Assembly (NCBI RefSeq): GCF_947241705.1
Contig: NC_079265.1
Location: 620,001-684,000 of the forward strand
From: Saccharomyces mikatae IFO 1815
Lineage: Eukaryota; Ascomycota; Saccharomycetes; Saccharomycetales; Saccharomycetaceae
Reading direction: 5' to 3'
Length of the DNA: 64,000 nucleotides
The notes under the pieces were generated by a model, which was not told the origin of the DNA, made no database searches, and saw only the letters and a program-made list of their open reading frames with translations. Below, piece after piece: positions 38,480 through 48,270 of this stretch (positions within the stretch are counted from its first letter, which is position 1; the number at the start of each line of letters is the position of its first letter). Made by a program: the position numbers and the translations under genes.

Positions 38480-39502
38480 CTATTTCCTCGTGATTTTGTA
38501 AATCCGAATGGGCGCAATTAAAGGATTGAATAACAGGGCTTCTACCATTCGAGTCTCGCTACTCTTGTCACACTCGGTGCTGGTAACTATGGTGTACTCT
38601 AGTCCAAGTTTACTGCACTCTTGAGCAAATAGTTTGTCGGTGGACTCGCTTCTGATCGTCGCAGACAGGAGGCACATCTTACACCGGTTTATGGCAAGGC
38701 ACTCAGCCAGACACTTGCACAGTTCAGGAAAGATGGTTGAGTCGTATGTAACATCGGCCCCCACTACTAGATCTATGTCGTCGGGGACCTTATCGCTACC
38801 CCACCATAACCTTTGAAACCTGATGTCTGGCTTGTGCTCACTTAATGCATCGTTCAACTCGAAATTCTTTTTCAGTTGTCGTTCAACTAGGTCTGAATCG
38901 CCATCGGTAACGTACATCTTGTTCACAAAATTGCGATAATTTTGTGAAAGGACGAGGCTCACTATGCCTGTCCCAGCGCCGATCTCGAGAACGTTCAATT
39001 TCTTCTTGTCTTCCTCTTGTTCTTCTTGTGTTAACGCCAACTCCTGCAACGGTTTATTAATGAGGAAATCTCCCATGTACAATGCAGCTTCCCATGTTCT
39101 GAAACCTGTAGTGCTCGCCGCGCTGATTAAATTTGGCGTTTCTTCAATTTTTATCCTCACATTCCGGTCAAACCTGTATCTTATAACCTCTTTCATCGTT
39201 GGGTCTGGCTTTCCTGTGCTCAGTAATTCTATGTACTTCTCGTAAAGATAATCAGATATCTCGATCCCGTCTTCGTCATCATCGATTATTACGAGCGCAT
39301 TACCAAAGATCTGCTCATTGTCCAAAAGCGTTTTTATTATCGTTTTGCAATAATATGCATTTGTGTGTCGCACCTGTTCCATTTCATCAATGAATCTTGA
39401 TAAATGCAGGACAACGTTGGGTTCGCTTGTTTCTAACTCCTCTAGAAGGTATCCTTTCGGGCATCGTTGGTGCAATCTATCATAAAACAGGTCCTCATTC
39501 AT
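38480..39502 (-). CDS. EFM3: EFM3, eEF2 lysine methyltransferase
   Basis: 340 residues, matching S. cerevisiae (339). It is a seven-beta-strand, SAM-dependent methyltransferase of the METTL21/FAM86 type: motif I is VLEIGAGTGIVSLVLS near residues 172-187, and the post-motif WGS...VVGADVTYDS (residues 234-254) corresponds to the family DxxY-type signature. The N-terminal helical part is typical of FAM86. S. cerevisiae Efm3 trimethylates Lys509 of elongation factor 2 in the cytosol. The 3' end points toward RSF2, with the snoRNA candidate between. The first ATG is used. Confidence 0.95.
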   Translation of the reverse strand: MNEDLFYDRLHQRCPKGYLLEELETSEPNVVLHLSRFIDEMEQVRHTNAYYCKTIIKTLLDNEQIFGNALVIIDDDEDGIEISDYLYEKYIELLSTGKPDPTMKEVIRYRFDRNVRIKIEETPNLISAASTTGFRTWEAALYMGDFLINKPLQELALTQEEQEEDKKKLNVLEIGAGTGIVSLVLSQNYRNFVNKMYVTDGDSDLVERQLKKNFELNDALSEHKPDIRFQRLWWGSDKVPDDIDLVVGADVTYDSTIFPELCKCLAECLAINRCKMCLLSATIRSESTDKLFAQECSKLGLEYTIVTSTECDKSSETRMVEALLFNPLIAPIRIYKITRK

Positions 39503-39699
39503 ATTACTTCTGATGAATGTCCCACTTTTAATAATACAGATTTTTCTGTTTCACTTTTCCTTCTACTCACTCATACATATCACATTATTTGTCATGATGA
39601 TGCACTAACTGCTATTATCTATTTCGCTGTTTGTCGTGTCCGAACAATCAACATTGAAATTTTCTACAAAATTTTCAGATACATACAAGCACGTAGCTT

Positions 39700-41619
39700 C
39701 TATTCCTCCAGGGCTTTTTCAATTGCACGCTGAAAGACTTTACATAAAACGTCGCTATTTTCTAAACCAACACTCACTCTTACAAGATTTTTTTCGACAC
39801 CATATTGAGCTATCTCGTCCAATTCCTGGTAATGGGCAATAATAGCATATGGACATGCTAAAGTAAAATTCGTACCCAGCGAGGGTCCTTTGCACAACTC
39901 CAGATTATTGAAAAACTTCTTTGCTTCTTCAATACTGAAAAATGTTAATGAAAACAAGCCTCCATATCCGCCATCTTTTGTAGATATGACGCTGTCATAA
40001 TTGCGTTTGGTCTCCTCTGATGTTAAACTAGGATAATAGATTTTTTTGAACAATTTTCCCACTTGTGGTAATAATACCTTTGTTAATAGTATATTAGTGT
40101 TTGTATTCACTTTGATTGTACGTTCCACGAAGTCTCTCGAATTTCTTTCTAGGCATAAAGCATCTTCACACCATAGGCAATCCTCATATCCATCTTCGGT
40201 CTTCATGAACTTTCTAGCAAATTCATATATCTTTCCCTTAGGATTCAACACTAACGACCCTGCAATCACGTTAGAATCCCCACTGAAAATTTTTGTTAGT
40301 GAACTACAAACGATATCAGCATATGGTAATACGTCGATATTGACAAAACCACCGACAGTTTCGTCTACCACTATATAAAACGAATACAAGTCAGACAGTC
40401 TTTTCAGTTCTTGCAAATCTCCCATTTTCAACAGCGGATTCGATGGAGCTTCAATAAATACCGCCAATATTTGTTCACCAGCATGTAAAATACTCTTTAA
40501 AGCATCCATTGACGTCGAATCACCCTGTCCTAAGAAGTGCGTATGATTGAATTTCCGAAGAATACTCAGAGTATCTGTGTATGGGAACCCAAACATAACA
40601 GTTTTCTTGAAAGGGGGGCCATATCCAACCAGCTTATCTTGCCTGGTGGACGATCTTGATAGACGGTTGGCATCTAAGTTCAAAAGCAGTCTGTGGGCAG
40701 TGAAAATGGAAGCCATCCCACTCGGGAATAAGTAAACATCTGTATCAGGATTTACATGAAAATTTAAGTCTTCCGTTGCCATATTCTCAAACGTGCTGTT
40801 GGCACTGTTCTCTCCCATAGAGCTGATTGTTTCAGCGGGAACATCCGAAGTCAACGGTTCATTGTTCAAAGACTCTCCGCTACCCATACTGAAGGGTCCG
40901 TTGTTTTCGTTATAATGCTCAAAAGAGAACAAGTCCGACAAACTCTCAGAGTCAAGTTTTTCGACAACTTTTGTAGCAATCCTCTTTCGTATCAAATATT
41001 TAGCTTTATCTGCGGCAAGAAAATTTAAACTTCTGCCAAATCTCGTTTCAACATATTCTTCATTGACTCTATTTTCATCCTCCGTCACAGTTTTTCTTCC
41101 ATTAGCAATTGTTTTCATCTCCTTGGAACTATCCTTAACTCGCAATTCATGTAGAATGTACTCTGCCATCCTGCTGGACACAATTTCACCCGAATGTTGC
41201 CAGTATTGTTTCATTACTGGAAATATTTCCTGGTCTACGAAAACAACCGTAATCTTACACTCCCTTCTCCAAAGCTTTTCCTCCTGGTTCATAGGTTTAG
41301 GTGTACATAACTGTAATATCCGTACTTTGGTTGAAAGACCTGTTTTCACTTTGATGAACTCCCTGCACCTATTGGCCACCCTATACGAGGGGAAGCAAAG
41401 ACATGTCTCATTTTCCATCGAGTACTTACCGCATAAAGCTTCACATAGCTTTTTTATTGACTTGTGTACGAAAAACCTTGGGTATCCAGTGGTAAGTGAG
41501 TTTATTATGTCGCTCTCACCTTCTTCATAACCTACTGTAGCTTCCCATGTGGGCAAACACACGGATACAGCATGCTTCGTGTTGGGCGGAATAGATTCAC
41601 CGACCGCTCTAGATATCAT
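39700..41619 (-). CDS. STR2: STR2, cystathionine gamma-synthase
   Basis: 639 residues, the S. cerevisiae length. Str2 joins cysteine with O-acetylhomoserine (or a similar ester) to form cystathionine, the first step of transsulfuration from cysteine to homocysteine. The C-terminal two-thirds are a PLP-dependent Cys/Met metabolism domain. The Schiff-base Lys is residue 443 in SSLTKIFSGD, preceded by the PLP-binding Asp in VVDET. The first 250 residues are a fungal extension with an acidic Ser/Asn-rich insert near residues 225-290. Its paralogue is YML082W. It is divergent from MNS1. No CACGTG or TGTGGC sulfur-regulon motif was seen in its promoter, unlike MET5. Confidence 0.97.
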   Translation of the reverse strand: MISRAVGESIPPNTKHAVSVCLPTWEATVGYEEGESDIINSLTTGYPRFFVHKSIKKLCEALCGKYSMENETCLCFPSYRVANRCREFIKVKTGLSTKVRILQLCTPKPMNQEEKLWRRECKITVVFVDQEIFPVMKQYWQHSGEIVSSRMAEYILHELRVKDSSKEMKTIANGRKTVTEDENRVNEEYVETRFGRSLNFLAADKAKYLIRKRIATKVVEKLDSESLSDLFSFEHYNENNGPFSMGSGESLNNEPLTSDVPAETISSMGENSANSTFENMATEDLNFHVNPDTDVYLFPSGMASIFTAHRLLLNLDANRLSRSSTRQDKLVGYGPPFKKTVMFGFPYTDTLSILRKFNHTHFLGQGDSTSMDALKSILHAGEQILAVFIEAPSNPLLKMGDLQELKRLSDLYSFYIVVDETVGGFVNIDVLPYADIVCSSLTKIFSGDSNVIAGSLVLNPKGKIYEFARKFMKTEDGYEDCLWCEDALCLERNSRDFVERTIKVNTNTNILLTKVLLPQVGKLFKKIYYPSLTSEETKRNYDSVISTKDGGYGGLFSLTFFSIEEAKKFFNNLELCKGPSLGTNFTLACPYAIIAHYQELDEIAQYGVEKNLVRVSVGLENSDVLCKVFQRAIEKALEE

Positions 41620-42094
41620 TTTTTCTACAGTTGATCTTGTTTTCCCTGCTAACGTAGCTCTTGTCCTAGTGAATCAGTGCTACCAAGTACATTTTATTAT
41701 CGTTATATATCTAAAATATGACTAATTATTAGACCGAGGTGTCGTAAAATGCAGGGGCGCTATCATGATTTTCACTTTTTTATCTCAGCGCATGATGGTT
41801 AGTCACACATATTTGAGTTGAAGGGTTTTATCGGCGTAAATACTGTCAATCATTGTCAGTCATTTAAGTTCGTATAGGCAAGATACTTGAATCGATTACT
41901 GCCATTTCCAGAACTATCCTGATATTATTTTATTAAGCTGTCGCAAGTTCAGTTTGGTTGTTGCGCATTTTCCATGGGAGCTAATATTTGAGATTTTCAA
42001 TCTCGTCAAACGAAGAAAAGAAATTCAGGTTGCCAAGAAACCAAACAGCAGCAAAAGCAGCAGAACAAGTAAACGAACGTCAAAAGAAACCACA
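41620..42094. promoter_or_regulatory. divergent STR2/MNS1 promoter region
   Basis: 475 bp. TATATATC at 41704-41711 lies about 85 bp upstream of STR2. The 90 bp before MNS1 are A/G-rich (AAACGAAGAAAAGAAATTC, CAGCAAAAGCAGCAG) as in yeast leaders; the MNS1 frame is open through them but without an ATG. No specific factor site was recognised. Confidence 0.5.
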
Positions 42095-43750
42095 ATGAAG
42101 AGCTTGATTGCAATCCCTGTCGCAACCTTCGTTGCTTTTATAGCAATATCCTACTGTGTGCCATGGTACACATATTTTAAAGGGAGGCCAAGGCCGTTGA
42201 GAGCGGAAGATATGAGAGATCAGATCGAAAGCATGTTTCTGGCATCCTGGAGAGACTATTCCGAATATGGCTGGGGATACGATGTGTATGGCCCTATTAA
42301 GCACACTTTCCATAATATTCCTCGTGGAAACCAGCCGCTGGGTTGGATCATTGTAGATTCCCTGGATACTTTGATGTTGATGTATAACTCCTCCACGCAA
42401 TACAAGCGTAAGTTTAAGGCAGAAATTTTGAAATCGGAGGAATGGATAAATGATGTCCTGGATTTTGATATTGATGCTGAAGTGAATGTTTTTGAGACCA
42501 CTATTAGAATGCTTGGTGGTTTATTGTCAGCATATCATCTCTCAGATCTACTTGAAGTGGGTAATAAAACTGTTTACTTGAACAAGGCGATTGACTTGGG
42601 GGATAGGCTTTCCTTGTCATTTTTATCCAGCAACACTGGAATTCCATACTCTAGTATTAACCTACGTAGTGGTCAGGCCATTAAGAATCATGCAGATGGT
42701 GGTGCGTCTTCCACTGCAGAATTCACCACATTACAAATGGAGTTCAAATACCTGGCGTACTTGACGGGGAATCGTACTTATTGGGAGTTGGTTGAACGTG
42801 TTTACGAGCCTTTATACAAAAATAATGATCTTTTGAATACTTACGATGGATTGGTTCCAATTTACACACTGCCGGAGACTGGCAAATTTAGTGGAATGAC
42901 CATCAGATTCGGATCTAGGGGCGATTCGTTTTATGAGTATCTGCTGAAACAGTATTTACTGACGCACGAAACGCTTTATTATGACCTATATAGAAAGTCC
43001 ATGCAGGGCATGAAGAAGCATTTACTAAGACATTCTAAGCCCTCCTCATTCAGCTACATCGGCGAAAGAGAAAGAGGCCTGAAAGGAGGGTTTTCTTCAA
43101 AGATGGACCATCTTGTTTGCTTCATGGGCGGATTATTGGCATCCGGCGCCACTGATGGCCTTCCTTTCCATGAAGCTCGTAATAGACCATTCTTTTCTTT
43201 TTCCCCTGAAAGAAAAAGTGATTGGGCTTTGGCTAAAGAACTAACTTACACGTGTTATCAAATGTACAATCAGACACCTTCAGGACTTGCTCCTGAAATC
43301 GTTGTCTTCAACGAAGGAAACACTAAACGACATGGTTGGTGGCAGTCGCCATCGGGCGATTTTTTTGTAAAACCGCACGATAGGTATAACCTACAAAGAC
43401 CAGAAACGGTAGAATCAATCATGTTTATGTATCATTTATCCCATAATAGCAAATACCGTGAATGGGGAGCCGAAATTGCGAAGAACTTTTTTGAAAACAC
43501 CTGTATTGATTGCAGTGACCCAAGATTGAGACGCTTCACAAGTTTGAGTGATTGTATCACGTTACCTACAAAAAAATCTAACAACATGGAAAGCTTTTGG
43601 TTGGGAGAGACCTTGAAGTACTTGTACATATTATTTTTAGATGACTTTGATTTGACTAAGGTTGTTTTCAACACAGAAGCACATCCTTTTCCAGTACTAG
43701 ATGAAAAAATTCTAAAATCGAAATCTCTGACCACAGGATGGTCGTTATAG
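42095..43750 (+). CDS. MNS1: MNS1, ER alpha-1,2-mannosidase (GH47)
   Basis: 551 residues from the first ATG at 42095. A type II signal anchor occupies residues 4-22 (LIAIPVATFVAFIAISYC), placing the GH47 catalytic domain in the ER lumen. Mns1 trims one mannose of Man9GlcNAc2 to give the Man8B isomer, a timer for glycoprotein folding and ERAD. Conserved blocks include GWGYDVYGPI, DSLDTLMLM, GGLLSAYHLSD, GSRGDSFYEYLLKQY and RPETVESIMFMYHLS, and the C-terminal TEAHPF that ligates Ca2+ in the barrel. NKT and NRT are N-glycosylation sequons. All acidic active-site blocks appear intact. Confidence 0.98.
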   Translation: MKSLIAIPVATFVAFIAISYCVPWYTYFKGRPRPLRAEDMRDQIESMFLASWRDYSEYGWGYDVYGPIKHTFHNIPRGNQPLGWIIVDSLDTLMLMYNSSTQYKRKFKAEILKSEEWINDVLDFDIDAEVNVFETTIRMLGGLLSAYHLSDLLEVGNKTVYLNKAIDLGDRLSLSFLSSNTGIPYSSINLRSGQAIKNHADGGASSTAEFTTLQMEFKYLAYLTGNRTYWELVERVYEPLYKNNDLLNTYDGLVPIYTLPETGKFSGMTIRFGSRGDSFYEYLLKQYLLTHETLYYDLYRKSMQGMKKHLLRHSKPSSFSYIGERERGLKGGFSSKMDHLVCFMGGLLASGATDGLPFHEARNRPFFSFSPERKSDWALAKELTYTCYQMYNQTPSGLAPEIVVFNEGNTKRHGWWQSPSGDFFVKPHDRYNLQRPETVESIMFMYHLSHNSKYREWGAEIAKNFFENTCIDCSDPRLRRFTSLSDCITLPTKKSNNMESFWLGETLKYLYILFLDDFDLTKVVFNTEAHPFPVLDEKILKSKSLTTGWSL

Positions 43751-44045
43751 AGTAATTTATCATATTTCAATTAACACTGTTTCTAACATTGGTAAAAGTA
43801 TTATGATAACGCCTAATGGTTTTATGTTGAAGCTTATTATTACCATTTTTTTACTTATTATGCGGTGTGATGATGCGCTATATTATTTTTCTAATGTCTT
43901 AGAAAATGAAAAATTTGCAATGCTTACTTTAGCAAAAAAAGTATACAACTTCTATGATTATCTGTGTATTTCAGCATAAACAATCTTTCTTTTGCCTAGA
44001 TATTTAGTATTATTTTATTTTTTGGAAAAAGTCGCTTGATTTTCG

Positions 44046-47000
44046 ATGGATATTACAGAATTGTTACAGTGCTTTTCCTGTACTTTAGACCAAAACGCTA
44101 CCGTAAGAACTAATGCGGAAACACATCTCAAAAACGCAAGCAGGGTACCAGGATTCTTAGGTGCTTGTCTGGATATCATTGCTGCTGCTGAAGTTCCAGA
44201 GAACATCAAGTTATCAGCTTCTTTATATTTCAAAAATAAAATCACTTATGGTTGGTGTGCTAATGCCAGGCATGGTTCGAATGAATTATTGGATTCACAT
44301 GTCGATCCCGATGAAAAACCAGTGGTAAAAGATATGTTAATCAAAACTATGGTTAGTGTGTCCAAGACCTCTCCGCGTTGTATAAGAGTGCTAAAATCCG
44401 CCCTTACTGTAATCATCTCTGAAGATTATCCTAGCAAAAAATGGGATGATTTGTTGCCAAGTTCCTTAGAACTTCTTTCAAGTAAAGACATCAGTGTAAC
44501 ATATGTCGGACTTCTGTGTCTTGCAGAGATTTTCAGGACGTACAGATGGAAGAGCAACGATGAGAGACAGGGCTTAGAAGAGCTAATTTTGAGTTACTTT
44601 CCTGCTTTACTAGACTATGGTGCAAATGTTCTTTTCCAGGATGGTAAATATATGAATAACGAACAAATTGGCGAACTGGTTAAATTAATTGTTAAAATTT
44701 ACAAGTTTGTTTCATACCATGACCTACCTTTTACGTTACAACGTCCGGAATCGTTTACTCCATGGGCATGTTTTTTTGTTAATATTATCCAGCAGCCGTT
44801 ACCTCAGGATGTTCTAGCTATATCTGATGTTGAGGTTAGAAGTAAAAATCCATGGGTTAAATGTAAGAAATGGGCCCTTGCAAACCTTTATAGGCTTTTT
44901 CAGAGGTATGCATCAACCTCACTGACAAGGAAATTCCAATATGATGAGTTCAAACAAATGTACTGTGACCAATTTCTAACCCAATTCTTGCAAGTCGTCT
45001 TTAAGCAAATTGAGGAATGGGGGACTGGACAGTTGTGGTTGAGTGACGAATGTTTATACTACATTTTGAATTTTGTGGAACAATGCGTTGTGCAAAAGGC
45101 TACTTGGAAGCTTGTTGGACCACATTATAACGTAATTCTTCAACATGTTATTTTTCCTCTACTAAAACCTAGTACTGATACTTTAGAAACCTTTGAGAAT
45201 GATCCTCAGGAATACATTAACCGGAATATGGACTTTTGGGATATCGGTTACTCCCCAGATCTAGCCGCATTGGCTTTGCTAACGACGTGCGTCACGAAAC
45301 GTGGTAAATCTACCCTACACCCGACTTTAGAGTTCATGGTTACAACTTTACAGAATGCCATTGGTGACTACAACAATATTACATTGGACAATGCCTTGCA
45401 AATTGAGTCATGTTTGAGAATATTCTCTAGCATAATTGACCGTTTGATTACGAAAGAGTCACCGTTCGCGAATCAGATGGAAGAGTTTATAATGACATTT
45501 GTTTTACCTTTCTTCAAGTCCCAATATGGATTTCTGCAAAGCCGTGTCTGTGATGTTTGTTCGAAGTTGGGATCAATGGATTTTAAAGACCCGATAATAA
45601 CATCTACCATATATGAAGGTGTCATGAATTGTCTAAATAATTCACACAATTCATTACCTGTAGAATTGATGGCTGCATTGGCATTACAAACTTTTATAAG
45701 TGATGATCAGTTTAATAGAGAACTATCCAGACATGTTGTTCCTACTATGCAGAAGTTACTAAGTTTGTCTAACGACTTTGAATCTGATGTAATTTCGGGT
45801 GTTATGCAAGATTTTGTTGAACAATTTGCTGAGCAACTGCAACCTTTTGGAGTTGAACTAATGAATACTTTGGTCCAGCAGTTTTTGAAACTGGCTATTG
45901 ATCTACATGAAGCTTCCAATTTAGATCCAGAATCGCTCACAAATGTTGATAATATCCCCGATGAGTCTGAGAAGCAAATGGCAGCACTAGGTATTTTGTC
46001 AACTACTATATCTATTTTGTTATCATTCGAGAACTCACCGGAAATCTTAAAAAACTTGGAGCAGTCATTTTATCCTGCTGCAGAGTTTATCTTGAAAAAC
46101 GATATCGAAGATTTCTATCGCGAATGTTGTGAATTTGTAGAGAACTCCACATTCTTGCTAAGAGACATTACACCCATTAGCTGGAAAATCTTGGAGTTAA
46201 TTGGAGAATGCAACAGAAGACCAGATAGTATGGTCTCTTATTACCTAAGTGACTTCATGCTAGCCCTCAACAATATTCTGATTTACGGTAAGAATGAATT
46301 AAAAAAGAATGAATTTTACACCAAGATCATATTCGAAATATATCAAAAGGCCGTTGTTTCTGAAGACAATTCTCTAGACGATCTTAGAGTAGTTTTTGAT
46401 TTATCTCAAGAGTTGGTTCTTGCACTGGATGATCATTTACCTCAACACTACAGGGAACATTTATTAGCAGACGTTGTCAAGGCTATTCTAACGCAAAAGA
46501 ATGAACTGAAGAGCAGTGTTGTATTCAGTGTGACTGCATTCAATGTCGTGATTTCGAATGTGATAACAGAACCCTTGATCACCCTGCAGTATTTAAAACA
46601 GCAAGGGTGTCTTGAATTTTTTTTTCAGGTATGGATTACCGACTATATTCCGAACTATAAAAGGTGCTATGATATCAAATTATCGGTGCTTGCGCTGTTA
46701 AGAATAATATCAAAGTTAGAAAGCAACGATTATACCATGTTGAGCTTAGAAAGTCTAGTTCCGCAATTAGGTATTACTGTTACACAGCTAGCTTCAAGAC
46801 TTCCAATGGCATTGAAACAATTAGCTAACCAACGCAAGGAATTCTCGTCATCTGGTCTAGAAGAAGATGCAAATTGGGACGAAAATTTCCTTGATATTGA
46901 AGACGACGATGAGGACGATGAAGAAGGTAACCTCACCGAAAAATACCTGGAACTAATCAAAAACAGATCAGATTCTTTAGACTTTGTGGACGGTTATGAC

Positions 47001-47192
47001 GCAAAGGAAACCTTTGATGACCTAGAAGAGGATCCATTAACTGGGTCAATTCTGGATGCAGTTGATGTATACAAGGTTTTTAAAGAGTCCATAATGAATT
47101 TGCAACACGTTGACAGTAATAGATATCAGGGTATTATGAGACATTTAACTCCAGCCGATCAAGAGCTGTTCATGGGAATTATGAATACTTAG
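44046..47192 (+). CDS. NMD5: NMD5 (KAP119), importin-beta family karyopherin
   Basis: 1048 residues, exactly the S. cerevisiae length. Nmd5 carries cargo such as Hog1 and TFIIS into the nucleus and binds Ran-GTP. The N-terminal importin-beta domain is visible as helical repeats with VRTNAETHLKNASRVPGFL and SASLYFKNKITYGW in residues 15-80. HEAT-like helical repeats fill the protein (for example LADVVKAILTQKNEL). An acidic stretch (DIEDDDEDDEEGN) near residues 950-965 is typical of importin-7/8 type receptors, to which it is closest. No truncation is seen. A paralogue, Sxm1, exists in S. cerevisiae. Confidence 0.98.
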   Translation: MDITELLQCFSCTLDQNATVRTNAETHLKNASRVPGFLGACLDIIAAAEVPENIKLSASLYFKNKITYGWCANARHGSNELLDSHVDPDEKPVVKDMLIKTMVSVSKTSPRCIRVLKSALTVIISEDYPSKKWDDLLPSSLELLSSKDISVTYVGLLCLAEIFRTYRWKSNDERQGLEELILSYFPALLDYGANVLFQDGKYMNNEQIGELVKLIVKIYKFVSYHDLPFTLQRPESFTPWACFFVNIIQQPLPQDVLAISDVEVRSKNPWVKCKKWALANLYRLFQRYASTSLTRKFQYDEFKQMYCDQFLTQFLQVVFKQIEEWGTGQLWLSDECLYYILNFVEQCVVQKATWKLVGPHYNVILQHVIFPLLKPSTDTLETFENDPQEYINRNMDFWDIGYSPDLAALALLTTCVTKRGKSTLHPTLEFMVTTLQNAIGDYNNITLDNALQIESCLRIFSSIIDRLITKESPFANQMEEFIMTFVLPFFKSQYGFLQSRVCDVCSKLGSMDFKDPIITSTIYEGVMNCLNNSHNSLPVELMAALALQTFISDDQFNRELSRHVVPTMQKLLSLSNDFESDVISGVMQDFVEQFAEQLQPFGVELMNTLVQQFLKLAIDLHEASNLDPESLTNVDNIPDESEKQMAALGILSTTISILLSFENSPEILKNLEQSFYPAAEFILKNDIEDFYRECCEFVENSTFLLRDITPISWKILELIGECNRRPDSMVSYYLSDFMLALNNILIYGKNELKKNEFYTKIIFEIYQKAVVSEDNSLDDLRVVFDLSQELVLALDDHLPQHYREHLLADVVKAILTQKNELKSSVVFSVTAFNVVISNVITEPLITLQYLKQQGCLEFFFQVWITDYIPNYKRCYDIKLSVLALLRIISKLESNDYTMLSLESLVPQLGITVTQLASRLPMALKQLANQRKEFSSSGLEEDANWDENFLDIEDDDEDDEEGNLTEKYLELIKNRSDSLDFVDGYDAKETFDDLEEDPLTGSILDAVDVYKVFKESIMNLQHVDSNRYQGIMRHLTPADQELFMGIMNT

Positions 47193-47541
47193 TCAAAGTA
47201 AACGGCGATTGTATATTAAAAGAAATAGTGGACTACATAATTTAGATAGATGAGATAGGATAAAAGACATGATTTTCGAAGACCCGGCACCTTTGTTCTG
47301 GTCGGTTGAATTTAACATGATATCGGACAATGAATTCGGTAAAGAGTGATGTACTTTTTTATTTAGAATGCGATGAATCTGAAAAAATCACAAGCTTCTA
47401 TCTTCAAGTTAGGGAAAACGATTATATAGCCTAGTCGAAAAGAAGGATATAAGAAACCTTTTCGGCTCTTTTTTTGTATACTCCATCCTGGGATCGAATT
47501 TCATAATTACAGAACAACATAAATAGTTTATTTGCGTTAAA
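47193..47541. other. NMD5 3' flank and XPT1 promoter
   Basis: 349 bp, no gene. A-rich and featureless except for a T-run at 47468-47474 just downstream of TTTTCGGCTC. I see no recognisable activator site. Confidence 0.4.
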
Positions 47542-48171
47542 ATGGCGGAAAATGAGAGGATGTACATCTCCTATAATAATATCCACAAGCTTTGTCAAGG
47601 AGTGGCCAAGCATATCTTAGTTAGGAATGAAAGACCTGATATTATTATTGCGATCACTGGTGGTGGCATGATTCCTGCAAGAATTATCAGATCGTTTCTG
47701 AAGAATAAAGGCCAAAAGAATATTCCAATTCAGGCTATTGGTTTATCTTTGTATGAAAATTTAGGATTGGATAATAGTGTAGAAACTATCGGTAAAGAGG
47801 TCATCAGAACGCAATGGCTAGACTTTGGCGCTCTGAACCAACATTTTGATTCCTTAATTGGTAAAAAAGTTTTAATTGTCGATGAAGTTGATGATACTAG
47901 AACTACTCTCCATTATGCTGTTTCTGAGTTGGAAAAAGAAATTGCTGAACAACAAAGAATTTTAAATAGAATGAACGAAGACACGATTTTTTCTATCTTT
48001 GTTTTGCATAATAAAAACAAGCCAAAGAGAGCTGCGTTACCGGACTCCATGATGAATTCAGGGCGTTACATTGCTGCACAAACCGTTCCTGACAAGTGGT
48101 TGTGTTATCCTTGGGATGCTGAAGACATCGACGAGCATACAGTACTCGCTAAAGCTCAAGGTAACGACTAG
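47542..48171 (+). CDS. XPT1: XPT1, xanthine phosphoribosyltransferase
   Basis: 209 residues, the S. cerevisiae length. Xpt1 converts xanthine and PRPP to XMP in purine salvage. The type I PRTase PRPP-binding motif VLIVDEVDDTRTTL is at residues 110-123, with the two acidic residues that hold ribose hydroxyls. The N-terminal Tyr-rich start (RMYISYNNIHKL) and the PDIIIAITGGGMIPARI strand near residues 32-48 form the base of the fold. A C-terminal hood with WLCYPWDAEDI provides base recognition, as in bacterial xanthine/guanine enzymes. It is convergent with SGM1 (99 bp between stops). Confidence 0.98.
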   Translation: MAENERMYISYNNIHKLCQGVAKHILVRNERPDIIIAITGGGMIPARIIRSFLKNKGQKNIPIQAIGLSLYENLGLDNSVETIGKEVIRTQWLDFGALNQHFDSLIGKKVLIVDEVDDTRTTLHYAVSELEKEIAEQQRILNRMNEDTIFSIFVLHNKNKPKRAALPDSMMNSGRYIAAQTVPDKWLCYPWDAEDIDEHTVLAKAQGND

Positions 48172-48270
48172 TAATGAACAATATTTTAATGTTTGTATAA
48201 ATACTCATATATTTATACAAATTAAACATTTTATATCTAACTTGGATCTAATAAAAAGGGTGTATTTTTG